Source: Streptomyces sp. NBC_00078 | Lineage (GTDB): Bacteria > Actinomycetota > Actinomycetes > Streptomycetales > Streptomycetaceae | Length of the DNA: 64,000 nucleotides | Reading direction: 5' to 3' | Assembly: GCF_026343335.1 (NCBI RefSeq) | Contig: NZ_JAPELX010000001.1 | Location: forward strand, 2,356,001 to 2,420,000 | Shown here: one piece after another, positions 45,664 through 55,919 of the stretch | How the letters are laid out: every line of letters begins with the position of its first letter | Position numbering within the stretch: position 1 is the first letter of the stretch | Notes under the pieces: generated by a model | Databases searched by the model: none | What the model saw: only the letters and a program-made list of their open reading frames with translations | What the model was told of the DNA's origin: nothing | Translations under genes and position numbers: made by a program

Positions 45664-47460
45664 TTGCGCGAGTTCAGCCTTCCGGCTTTGTACGAGGTCC
45701 CCGCGGACGGCAATCTGACCGACATCGTCCGGAGAAACGCCGCGCAGCATCCTGACGCCGCCGTCATCGCCCGCAAGGTGGGTGGTGTGTGGCAGGACGT
45801 GACGTCCACCGCGTTCCTGGCCGAGGTGCACACGGCAGCCAAGGGGCTCATCGCCTCCGGCGTCCAGCCCGGCGACCGGGTCGCCCTGATGTCCCGCACC
45901 CGCTACGAGTGGACGCTGCTGGACTTCGCGATCTGGAGCGCCGGCGCGATCACCGTGCCGGTGTACGAGACCAGCTCCGCGGAGCAGGTGCAGTGGATCC
46001 TCTCCGACTCGGGCGCGAGCGCCGTCGTCGTGGAGCTCGACAACCACGCGGCAGCCGTGGAGTCGGTGCGCGACCGGCTGCCCGCGCTCAAGCAGGTCTG
46101 GCAGATCGACGCCGGTGCCGTCGAGGAGCTCGGGCGGCTCGGCAAGGAAGTCACCGACGCGACGGTCGAGGACCGCAGCTCGCTGGCGAGGGCGGACGAC
46201 CCGGCGACGATCATCTACACGTCCGGCACGACCGGCCGTCCCAAGGGCTGTGTGCTCACCCACCGTGCCTTCTTCGCCGAGTGCGGCAACATCGTGGAGC
46301 GGCTGCGCCCGCTGTTCCGTACCGGCGACTGCTCGGTCCTGCTCTTCCTGCCCCTCGCGCACGTCTTCGGCCGGATGGTGCAGATCGCGCCGCTGATGGC
46401 GCCGATCAAGCTGGGCATGGTGCCGGACATCAAGCAGCTCACCGACGAGCTGGCGTCCTTCCGCCCGACGCTGATCCTCGGCGTCCCGCGGGTCTTCGAG
46501 AAGGTCTACAACTCCGCGCGCGCCAAGGCGCAGGCGGACGGCAAGGGCAAGATCTTCGACAAGGCGGCGGACACCGCGATCGAGTACAGCAAGGCGCTCG
46601 ACACCCCGTCGGGACCCTCGCTCGGCCTGAAGATCAAGTACAAGACCTTCGACAAGCTCGTCTACAGCAAGCTGCGCGCGGTGCTCGGCGGCCGCGGCGA
46701 GTACGCGATCTCCGGCGGCGCGCCGCTGGGTGAGCGCCTCGGTCACTTCTTCCGCGGCATCGGCTTCACGGTCCTGGAGGGCTACGGCCTGACCGAGTCC
46801 TGCGCGGCCACCGCCTTCAACCCCTGGGACCGGACCAAGATCGGCACGGTGGGCCAGCCGCTGCCGGGCTCGGTGGTCCGGATCGCGGACGACGGCGAGG
46901 TGCTGCTGCACGGCGAGCACCTGTTCAAGGGGTACTGGAACAACGAGCAGGCGACCGCGGAGGCACTGGCCGACGGCTGGTTCCACACCGGTGACATCGG
47001 CACCCTCGACGAGGACGGGTACCTCAGGATCACCGGCCGCAAGAAGGAGATCATCGTCACCGCGGGCGGCAAGAACGTCGCCCCGGCCGTGATCGAGGAC
47101 CGCATCCGGGCGCACGCCCTGGTCGCGGAGTGCATGGTGGTGGGCGACGGGCGGCCGTTCGTGGGCGCGCTGGTCACCATCGACGACGAGTTCCTTGGCC
47201 GATGGGCCGATGAGCACGGCAAGCCGGCGGGCTCCACCGCGGCGTCGCTGCGCCAGGACCCGGACCTGCTGGCCACGATCCAGTCGGCGGTCGACGACGG
47301 CAACGCCGCGGTGTCGAAGGCGGAATCGGTGCGGAAGTTCCGCATTCTGTCCTCCCAGTTCTCCGAGGAGTCCGGTCACCTCACGCCGTCCCTCAAGCTC
47401 AAGCGCAATGTGGTGGCGAAGGACTACGCGGACGAGATCGAGGCGATCTACCAGAAGTAG
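45664..47460 (+). CDS. fadD: Long-chain fatty acid-CoA ligase
   Basis: 598-aa adenylate-forming enzyme activating fatty acids to acyl-CoA. AMP motif YTSGTTGRPKG (about 184-194), GYGLTES (about 375), FHTGDIG and hinge RKKEIIVTAGGKNV, with C-terminal catalytic Lys in LKLKRN. TTG 45664 is the only in-frame start close to GAGGAG (about nine bases). The stop lies 19 bases from the convergent cholesterol oxidase gene. Streptomyces hold many fadD paralogues, so chain length is not deducible. Confidence 0.92.
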   Translation: MREFSLPALYEVPADGNLTDIVRRNAAQHPDAAVIARKVGGVWQDVTSTAFLAEVHTAAKGLIASGVQPGDRVALMSRTRYEWTLLDFAIWSAGAITVPVYETSSAEQVQWILSDSGASAVVVELDNHAAAVESVRDRLPALKQVWQIDAGAVEELGRLGKEVTDATVEDRSSLARADDPATIIYTSGTTGRPKGCVLTHRAFFAECGNIVERLRPLFRTGDCSVLLFLPLAHVFGRMVQIAPLMAPIKLGMVPDIKQLTDELASFRPTLILGVPRVFEKVYNSARAKAQADGKGKIFDKAADTAIEYSKALDTPSGPSLGLKIKYKTFDKLVYSKLRAVLGGRGEYAISGGAPLGERLGHFFRGIGFTVLEGYGLTESCAATAFNPWDRTKIGTVGQPLPGSVVRIADDGEVLLHGEHLFKGYWNNEQATAEALADGWFHTGDIGTLDEDGYLRITGRKKEIIVTAGGKNVAPAVIEDRIRAHALVAECMVVGDGRPFVGALVTIDDEFLGRWADEHGKPAGSTAASLRQDPDLLATIQSAVDDGNAAVSKAESVRKFRILSSQFSEESGHLTPSLKLKRNVVAKDYADEIEAIYQK

Positions 47461-47479
47461 TACGTCACGGTCGTACGGC

Positions 47480-49198
<1,719 letters not shown>

Positions 49199-49230
49199 TC
49201 AGCCGGGCGGCTGCGGGTTTTGTCCGGGCA

Positions 49231-50373
49231 CTAGAGAAGCGCCTTCAGCTTCTCGGCGAGCGAGTCCCACCGCCATGTTTCCTCGACCCACTCGCGGCCC
49301 CGCTCTCCCATCCGCCGCCGCAGTTCCGCGTCGCCGAGGAGTACGGCGACGCGCTCGGCCGTCTCCTCGGCGGAACCGCCCCGCACCACCCAACCCGTCT
49401 CGCCGTCCAGTACGGCGTCGGGGGCGCCGCCCGAGTCGCCGGCGACGACGGGGAGGCCGGTCGCCGACGCCTCCAGGTAGACGATGCCGAGACCCTCGAC
49501 GTCGAGGCCTCCGCGGCGCGTCCGGCACGGCATGGCGAAGACGTCCCCGGCGCCGTAGTGGGCCGGCAGCTCGGACCAGGGAACCGCACCCGTGAAGCGC
49601 ACGGAACCGGCGACCCCGGTCTCCCGGGCCAGCCTGCGCAGGTCCTTCTCGTACGGGCCGCCGCCGACGATCAGCAACACCGCGTCCGGCTCGGCGGCCA
49701 GGATGCCGGGCATGGCGAGAATGAGGGTGTCCTGCCCCTTGCGCGGCACCAGCCGGGACACGCACACGACCACCGGCCGGTCCGTCAGCCCCAGCCGGGC
49801 CCGGACCGCGTCGCCGCCCGAGGCCGGATGGAAGGTCTTCTCGTCGACCCCCGGCGGCAGTTGCACCATCCGGCCGGCCGCGTCCGGTGTCAGCGCGGCG
49901 GCGATCCGCGAGCGTGTGTACTCGCCGAGGTAGGTGATCGTGTCCGTCGACTCCCCGATCCGGCGCAGCAGCTGCCGCGCGGCGGGCAGCTGCGCCCATC
50001 CCGCCTCGTGCCCGTGGGTCGTGGCCACCAGCCGCTCGGCGCCCGCCTTCCTGAGCGCCGGCGCCATCAGCCCGAGCGGCGCCGCCGCACCGAACCACAC
50101 CGACGTGCACCCGTGCTCACGCAGCAGGCCCACGGCCCGCCGGGTCGCGCCCGGGGTGGGCAGCAGCATCGTCGTACGGTCGCGTACGACGGTGAACGGC
50201 TGCTCGGCGTCGAAGACGGCCGTCGCCTCGACGCCCTCCCGGCCGCGCTTCCAGGTGGAGGCGTAGACGACGAGGCGCTCGGGGTCCAGGCGCAGCGCCA
50301 TGTTGTGCAGGAACGCCTGGATACCGCCCGGGCGGGGCGGGAAGTCGTTCGTCACGATGAGGGTCTTGTGCAT
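49231..50373 (-). CDS. pimB: GT4 glycosyltransferase, PimB-like mannosyltransferase
   Basis: 380-aa GT-B enzyme. N-terminal TNDFPPRPGGIQAFLHNMA (acceptor side), GHEAGWAQLP, then the donor domain with VSRLVPRKGQD (about 198-209), EGLGIVYLEA (E-x7-E motif, about 300) and GDSGGAPDAV. Closely matches PimB', which transfers the second mannose from GDP-mannose to phosphatidylinositol monomannoside at the inner membrane face. ATG 50373. Divergent from a GT87-like membrane protein, a sensible partner in mannolipid synthesis. Confidence 0.85.
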   Translation of the reverse strand: MHKTLIVTNDFPPRPGGIQAFLHNMALRLDPERLVVYASTWKRGREGVEATAVFDAEQPFTVVRDRTTMLLPTPGATRRAVGLLREHGCTSVWFGAAAPLGLMAPALRKAGAERLVATTHGHEAGWAQLPAARQLLRRIGESTDTITYLGEYTRSRIAAALTPDAAGRMVQLPPGVDEKTFHPASGGDAVRARLGLTDRPVVVCVSRLVPRKGQDTLILAMPGILAAEPDAVLLIVGGGPYEKDLRRLARETGVAGSVRFTGAVPWSELPAHYGAGDVFAMPCRTRRGGLDVEGLGIVYLEASATGLPVVAGDSGGAPDAVLDGETGWVVRGGSAEETAERVAVLLGDAELRRRMGERGREWVEETWRWDSLAEKLKALL

Positions 50374-50493
50374 CGCCGCCGACCCTATCCAACGGGCGCG
50401 GGCAGCCGGGCACGGCCACGTTTATGGCACCCACACAGCCCGGCAGGACATCATGTTCCCCTCAAGACGGGACGCGGACGAACAGGGGCTCCG

Positions 50494-51729
50494 GTGGACA
50501 TTGCGGGTGCGAGGCGGTGCCTGGCGGGGCTGCTGGGGGCCTGGGGCCTGACCAGGCTGGTCCTGCTGCTGTTCGTGTTCAAGGTGTTCGTCTTCCCGGG
50601 CCCGGACGTGACGACCGACGTGTCCGTGATCTACCAGGGCTGGTACGAGACGCTGCGGCACGGCACCTTCCCGCTGGACGACGTCACCTGGCAGTACCCG
50701 CCCGCGGCCGCCCTGGCGATCCTCTCGCCCGCGCTGCTGGGCTTCCTGGAGTACACGAAGGCCTTCTTCGTCCTCGCCTTCCTCGCCGACCTGGTCGTCC
50801 TGTCACTGCTCGGGTACGCGGGCCTGCGCCCCGGCAGGACGCTTCGCGGAGCCTGGGTGTGGGTGGTGGGCGTACCGCTGCTCGGACCGACCGTGTACGC
50901 ACGCTACGACGTGATGGTCACGGCCGTGGCCGTGGCAGGGCTCCTGGCGGGCGCCCGGCATCCCCGCGTGATGGGCGCCCTCGTCGGTTTCGGGGCGATG
51001 CTGAAGGTGTGGCCGGCGCTGCTGCTGCTCGGCGCCCGCAAGCGCGGCGCGTGGGCCTGGGCGGCGGCGAGCGCGGCCGCGCTGGCGGCGGCGTTCGCGG
51101 TGAGCATGCCCGGCGCCTTCGCCTTCCTGACCTTCCAGCGCAACCGCGGCACCGAGGTGGAGTCGCTGGGGGCCCTTGTCATCCACGTGGCCCGGCAGTT
51201 CGGCTGGGACGGCCAGGTGCTGCTGAACTACGGCTCGATCGAGTTCCTCGGCCCCTGGGTGACCGTCATCAGCTCGGCCGCCCTGTTCCTCACCGGCGTG
51301 GCCTTCGGCTGGCTGCTGCTGTGGCGGCTGATGGCGACGCGGTTCCTGCCGAACACGCTCGCCGACGCGGCCTTCACGGCGGTGCTGATGTTCACGGTCA
51401 CCAGCCGGGTGATCAGCCCGCAGTACATGGTGTGGCTGGTCGGCACGGCTGCCGTCTGCCTGTGCTTCCGCAGCAGCCGGATGGGGCTGCCCGTGGGCCT
51501 GGTCGTCGCGGCCGCATTCGTGACGGTGCTGGAGTTCCCCGTCTGGTTCCAGCACGTGGTCATGAGCGACACCCTCGGCGTCACCCTCCTGGTCGTCCGC
51601 AACGGCCTGCTGGTCGTCGCCGCCCTGCTCGCGGCCGTGGAGCTGTGGCAGTCGACGGTCTCCCGCGAGCCGGTACCGCCCCTGCCCGCCCAGGCGACCC
51701 GCACGAGGGAGACCTCGACCTCGTCCTGA
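50494..51729 (+). CDS. GT87-like polyprenol-dependent mannosyltransferase (DUF2029)
   Basis: 411-aa polytopic protein with about ten membrane spans. The first extracytoplasmic loop carries acidic residues after TM1 (PGPDVTTDVSVIYQGWYETL) as in GT-C enzymes, then WQYPPAAA, typical of GT87/DUF2029. Expected to use polyprenyl-phosphate mannose outside the membrane; acceptor unknown. GTG 50494 has AGGGG six bases upstream. Shares a 120-base divergent promoter region with pimB. Confidence 0.82.
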   Translation: MDIAGARRCLAGLLGAWGLTRLVLLLFVFKVFVFPGPDVTTDVSVIYQGWYETLRHGTFPLDDVTWQYPPAAALAILSPALLGFLEYTKAFFVLAFLADLVVLSLLGYAGLRPGRTLRGAWVWVVGVPLLGPTVYARYDVMVTAVAVAGLLAGARHPRVMGALVGFGAMLKVWPALLLLGARKRGAWAWAAASAAALAAAFAVSMPGAFAFLTFQRNRGTEVESLGALVIHVARQFGWDGQVLLNYGSIEFLGPWVTVISSAALFLTGVAFGWLLLWRLMATRFLPNTLADAAFTAVLMFTVTSRVISPQYMVWLVGTAAVCLCFRSSRMGLPVGLVVAAAFVTVLEFPVWFQHVVMSDTLGVTLLVVRNGLLVVAALLAAVELWQSTVSREPVPPLPAQATRTRETSTSS

Positions 51730-52221
51730 CGCCGGGCGCTACGCAACAGCACGGCCACCGCACCGCCATCGTGAGCGCCGGCGCCGAAACAGCCGAGCAG
51801 CCCGAGCCCGAGCCCGAGCCCCGACAGGCCGTACGGGAACGGCAGTTGGACCGCCGTGCCGAGAACCGTCACCCGCAGCAGTGGAGGAACAGAACCCGGC
51901 GTGGGCGACACCGGCACCCCGCGCTGAAGGCTGCCCGCCGCACCGCGTAGAAGGCCATGGTGGCGGCCGTCATGGCCGTCTACGCGATCGAGCACCCGCC
52001 ACGGCCGTCAGCCCCGGGCCGGGCCACGACCACAACCACAACTTCGACCGCGACCACGACCAGGACCCGCGCACCGCCCTCGCGCGCGGTGAAGTCGGCG
52101 GCCGTGGGCGACACCCGAGGCAGGCGGAGAACGCGGACACCGTCGGGGATGCGGCGCGGGCCTCTCGGGCACGGGCGCGGCGGAGCGCGCCGGGCTCGGG
52201 GAAGCCATCTCCCTGCCGGGC
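51730..52221. other. Gene-free stretch with simple repeats
   Basis: No open frame shows convincing start, ribosome site and codon bias. Contains a (cccgag)n microsatellite at about 51800-51819 and an accacgaccacaaccac-type imperfect repeat at about 52026-52070. On the plus strand just after the GT87 stop, frame +1 reads LTPGATQQHGH, superficially like the start of a creatininase-family protein. Could be a decayed gene; no function is assignable. Confidence 0.45.
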
Positions 52222-53412
52222 TCAGCCGAGTTGAGCCTGGAGGTAGTCCCGCCACTGCGCCGTGAACTTCTCCGATGTCGTGCCGAGCACCGTCTTCAGC
52301 GCGTTCTCGACGGAACCGGCCCGCTGCTGATGGTCGCCCACGGCGCGGTAGAACCGGCCGAGCCGCTCCTGGCCCCACTGCCCGGCGATCATCCGACAGG
52401 CCATCCAGCCGGCCTCGTAGGACTGCGCGAGCTTCGTCGCGTCGCCGCTGAAGCCGAAGTCCCCGTCGGTGGGCAGGCTGTCCGGCACACGCCCCTCGTC
52501 CACCGCGCGCGCCAGCTCCGGCGCGGCCTCGGAGGGGGTGCGGGTGGTGCCGAGGTAGCCGATCCAGTCGGCGTATCCCTCGGACAGCCACAGCGGGGTG
52601 GCGGCGGTGGTGTGGGCGCGGGTGGCGACATGGGTGGTCTCGTGGGTGAGCACGACCTGCTTGCCCAGGGGCCCGAGCAGGGAGTACGCGTCAGGGTTGA
52701 TGATGATGCGGTCCGCGGGCGCGTTCGGCGGGCCGCCCACCTCGCCCGTGGTGACCGCCGCGATCCCGCGGTACTGGGACGCGGGCGAGCCGAGCAGCCC
52801 CGCCATGCCCTCCACCGAGCCCGGTACGAGCACCACGACCTTCCCGGTCCACTCCAGGCCCCACGCGCCGGACACGGCCGGCACCGCCTTGTCCGCGAGG
52901 CCGGCGTACGTGTGCAGGGCCTCGCTGGAGTGTCCGGTGCCCAGGACGAGGCTGTGCCTGCCGCGCACGACGGTCACCCCGCCCTGGTCCCACAGCTGCT
53001 GGGCGGCCTTCCTGGCGGGCTTGTCGGCGTCGACGTACCACTGCCCGTCCGTCTCCCGGGAGAGGGTCAGGGTGCGGCCCACGGTGACAGGTGCGTTGTC
53101 GTATCCCTCGATGCGGTAGCGCAGTTCGGCGGCGGCGGTGGCCTCGTCGCCGGTGCGGTGCAGGGACGTCACGCGGTACGACCAGGCCGAGAGGGGCACC
53201 CCGCGGAGGTTCTCGAACCAGCCGAGCTCACCCGTCGTCAGGAAGGCGCCCCGGTCACGGTCGAGGACGGCGGTGGACCGCCGGTCCAGGACGCGCTGCA
53301 GATCGGCCTTGGCGGTGTCGCCCGCGGGTCTGCCGCCGCACGCCACCAGAGAGACGAGCAGCAGCACGAGCACCACCAGCGCGGACCTCGACGCCCGCCT
53401 ACGACCAGCCAT
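52222..53412 (-). CDS. Lipoprotein with gluzincin-type metallopeptidase motif
   Basis: 396 aa. Basic N-terminus, hydrophobic core and lipobox LVAC (Cys25) give a lipoprotein. The C-terminal half contains HETTH (about 257-261) followed by LSEGYADW with Glu about 277, i.e. HExxH plus a downstream Glu, the zinc site of MA-clan (gluzincin) peptidases. The first half resembles an NTF2/SnoaL-like region (FLTTGELGWFENL). Substrate unknown; extracytoplasmic. 31 bases from the NlpC/P60 gene, same strand, so envelope turnover is plausible. Confidence 0.85.
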   Translation of the reverse strand: MAGRRRASRSALVVLVLLLVSLVACGGRPAGDTAKADLQRVLDRRSTAVLDRDRGAFLTTGELGWFENLRGVPLSAWSYRVTSLHRTGDEATAAAELRYRIEGYDNAPVTVGRTLTLSRETDGQWYVDADKPARKAAQQLWDQGGVTVVRGRHSLVLGTGHSSEALHTYAGLADKAVPAVSGAWGLEWTGKVVVLVPGSVEGMAGLLGSPASQYRGIAAVTTGEVGGPPNAPADRIIINPDAYSLLGPLGKQVVLTHETTHVATRAHTTAATPLWLSEGYADWIGYLGTTRTPSEAAPELARAVDEGRVPDSLPTDGDFGFSGDATKLAQSYEAGWMACRMIAGQWGQERLGRFYRAVGDHQQRAGSVENALKTVLGTTSEKFTAQWRDYLQAQLG

Positions 53413-53443
53413 CTTTCCGATCGTAAGGCCGACAGGGCGGTTG

Positions 53444-54460
53444 TCAGACCCTCGTGACCGAGGACACCGGCAACATGTTCACCGGGTCGTAGCGCACGGG
53501 TGCGCCGGGATAGGGCGCATGGATCACCTGGCCGTTGCCCATGTACATCGCGACATGGCTGGCGTCGGTCCGGTAGGTGACCAGGTCACCGGGGCGCGCC
53601 TGGGAGAGCGGGATCTGCCGGCCGGCGTACCGCTGCTCCTGCGAGGTGCGCGGCAGCTGGATTCCGGCCCGCGCGTACGACCACTGCATCAGGCCCGAAC
53701 AGTCGAAGCCGGAGGGGCCGGTGGCGCCCCAGATGTACGGCGTCCCGAGCGCGGAGCGGGCGGCGGCGATCGCGGCAGCCGCGCGGGCCGAGGCGGGGAG
53801 GGAACTTCCGAGGTAGGGGATGTCGCCGCGGTCGCCGCGGGAGGCACGGTCGTATGCGGCACGTTCCCCGTACGGAAGGGAGTTGAGCAGCCGGCGTGCC
53901 TTGGCGAGTTTCTTCTCGACGGTCTTCTTGTGGACGGCGACGGCCTTGCGGTTCCTGGTCAGCTCGGCGAGCTTGCCGACAGCCTCGACGCGCTCCTGGG
54001 CGAGTTCGCGCATCGCGGACTGCAGGTCCCTGAGTTCACCGGCCTGGTGGGCGGTGATGCGGTCGAGGGCGGAGGCCTTGTCGAGGTAGTCGGCCGGGTC
54101 GTGGGAGAACAGCAGGGCGAGGGTCGGGTCGATGCCGCCGGAGCGGTACTGGGCGCCGGCCAGCGAACCGAGCGACTCCCGCATGGTGTTGATGCGCTGC
54201 TGCTGCCGGGCGATGCGGTCCTGCGCGTCGCTCACCTGCCTGCGCAGCGTGTCGGCGGTCTCGTCGGCCTTGTTGTAGGCCTCGGTCGCCCTCTCGGCCT
54301 CCTCGTACAGGCGGTCCACCTCGGACCTGGTGGTGTCGTGCGGAGCGGCGGTCGCCGGCACGGCGCCGAGGGCGGAGGCCGCGGCGGACAGCACACACAG
54401 GGCGGCCCCGGCGCCCCGGTTGAACCCGGACGTCGGTGCAAGGCGGCGATGGGACCTCAC
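53444..54460 (-). CDS. NlpC/P60 peptidoglycan endopeptidase (first paralogue)
   Basis: 338 aa, secreted. Signal peptide with Ala-rich core, cleaved near ATA (about 36). A long coiled coil (about 40-200) precedes the C40 peptidase domain with Cys254 (FDCSGL), His in SHVAMYMG and third polar residue at HAPYPG. Family members cut D-Glu/DAP bonds in the stem peptide. GTG 54460 has GGAG about ten bases upstream and opens the signal peptide; the longer frame has no signal. About 200 bases from a paralogue in tandem. Confidence 0.92.
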   Translation of the reverse strand: MRSHRRLAPTSGFNRGAGAALCVLSAAASALGAVPATAAPHDTTRSEVDRLYEEAERATEAYNKADETADTLRRQVSDAQDRIARQQQRINTMRESLGSLAGAQYRSGGIDPTLALLFSHDPADYLDKASALDRITAHQAGELRDLQSAMRELAQERVEAVGKLAELTRNRKAVAVHKKTVEKKLAKARRLLNSLPYGERAAYDRASRGDRGDIPYLGSSLPASARAAAAIAAARSALGTPYIWGATGPSGFDCSGLMQWSYARAGIQLPRTSQEQRYAGRQIPLSQARPGDLVTYRTDASHVAMYMGNGQVIHAPYPGAPVRYDPVNMLPVSSVTRV

Positions 54461-54661
54461 GGGAAGCCGCACTCCTTCCGTTGGCGACAAGGACTGCCTC
54501 CCCGCCGCAGCAGGGAAACGCGGCAGACAGTAGCCCCGCGGCGGGCCGACGGCCAAAGACCTCCATGGCCACACAACGTGACGCCCCGCCTCTGACGCAG
54601 GTCATCGGCGGGGCGTGGGGTCAGCGTGGGGTCATGCAATTCGCCCGTTCGGGCGGCACGG

Positions 54662-55696
54662 TCAGATCCGGACGCCGAACTGGAACGGCATGTTGCCGAT
54701 CGACTCGTAGCGCACGGTGGCACCGCTGTGCGGGGCGTGCAGCACCTGGCCGTTGCCGGCGTAGAGGCCGATGTGGTGGAGGTCGCCGTAGAAGAGCACG
54801 AGGTCGCCGACCTGGAGCTGGCTCTCGCTGTAGATCCGCGTGCCCGCGTTGGCCTGGGCCTGCGAGGTGCGCGGGATGGAGACGCCGGCCTGGGCGTAGG
54901 CCCAGGAGGTCAGGCCCGAACAGTCGTAGGAGGCGGTGCCGGTGGCGCCGTAGACGTACGGCTTGCCGGTCTGGGTCTGGGCGGCGCGGAAGGCGGCGGC
55001 CGCGCGGCCGGAGGCGGCCTTCGAGTCGCCGAGGTCCACGCGCTCGGCGGAGGAGCGGCTGGCGCGGCTGTCCGCGGCGGCGAGCGCCGCCCGCTCCGAG
55101 GCCGTCAGGGTGTTGAGCAGCTTCTGCGCCTCCCCGAGCTTGCCCTGGACCTGCTTCTTCTTCTTGGCCAGCTCGGCGCGGGTGGAGGCGAGGTCCTTGA
55201 GCTTGTCGGAGGCCTCGGCGCGCTCCTGTGCGAGCTCGCGCTGCTTCTCCTGGATCTTCTTCAGCGCCCCGACCTGCTGGGCGCTGAGCTGGTCGGCTGT
55301 GGAGGCCTTGTCCAGGTAGTCGTCCGGGTTCGACGAGAGGAAGAGCTGGAGGGAGGAGTCGATGCTGCCCGTGCGGTACTGGGCGGCTGCTGCCAGCCCG
55401 ATCGAGTCACGCAGCTCGTTGAGGTCATCCTGGCCGCGGGCGACTTTGTCCTGGATGGTGGAGATCTCCTTCTGGAGCTTCTCCTGCTTCTCCTTGGCGC
55501 CGTTGAGCTTCTCGGTGGCCTGCTCGGCCTGCTCGTAGAGCTTGTCGACCTTCGCCTTTACCTCGTCCTTGGAGGGCTTCTCGCTCGGCGCGGCGTTGGC
55601 GGCCTGGGCGCTGAAAGCAACGGCGGCAGCAGCTGCGGTGGTGAGCACGGTCACGCGAGTGCGGCTCGGCTGCCTGGGTCGACGGTGGGACGCCAC
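54662..55696 (-). CDS. NlpC/P60 peptidoglycan endopeptidase (second paralogue)
   Basis: 344 aa with signal peptide (ANA cleavage about 37), a Lys/Glu/Gln-rich coiled coil (about 42-200) and a C40 domain with Cys259 (YDCSGL), His in HHIGLYAGN and HAPHSG. Shares the fold order and motifs (SLGL...YDC/FDC, RTSQ, GNGQV) with the preceding paralogue, so a tandem duplication. The coiled coil probably acts as an autoinhibitory or docking element. GTG 55696 with AAGAAGGAG nine bases upstream. The 223-base upstream region is A/T-rich around 55780-55800 (TTTTTTT on the minus strand). Confidence 0.93.
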   Translation of the reverse strand: MASHRRPRQPSRTRVTVLTTAAAAAVAFSAQAANAAPSEKPSKDEVKAKVDKLYEQAEQATEKLNGAKEKQEKLQKEISTIQDKVARGQDDLNELRDSIGLAAAAQYRTGSIDSSLQLFLSSNPDDYLDKASTADQLSAQQVGALKKIQEKQRELAQERAEASDKLKDLASTRAELAKKKKQVQGKLGEAQKLLNTLTASERAALAAADSRASRSSAERVDLGDSKAASGRAAAAFRAAQTQTGKPYVYGATGTASYDCSGLTSWAYAQAGVSIPRTSQAQANAGTRIYSESQLQVGDLVLFYGDLHHIGLYAGNGQVLHAPHSGATVRYESIGNMPFQFGVRI

Positions 55697-55919
55697 GGAC
55701 GCGGACTCCTTCTTGAGAGTGATCACCCGTTCGGAGGTTCGGGGCAGACCCTAGTGACCATCCTGTGATCAGATCAAATCCTCACACAAAAAAATCCCGT
55801 CACGCAATGCATTCTTTGCACTCAACGCACATGCAGTGATGCGCGGTTGACGCTACGTTGCGTGACGATCCCGCCAATTCGGTCATTAAACCGAGAAGTT
55901 CGACCTTCGGGACATGGGC

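Noticed and set aside
51700..51800. Possible creatininase (MftE-like) gene start, LTPGATQQHGH
   Set aside because: Match is only about ten residues, in a frame without continuing similarity; kept only as a low-interest decay idea.
51880..52234. A His/Asp-rich plus-strand frame of about 117 codons
   Set aside because: No ribosome site, no recognisable family, and composition explained by simple repeats.
54461..54661. c-di-AMP (ydaO-type) riboswitch upstream of an NlpC/P60 gene
   Set aside because: Looked for because such switches control wall hydrolases in Streptomyces, but I could not identify the conserved core; a covariance-model search would decide.
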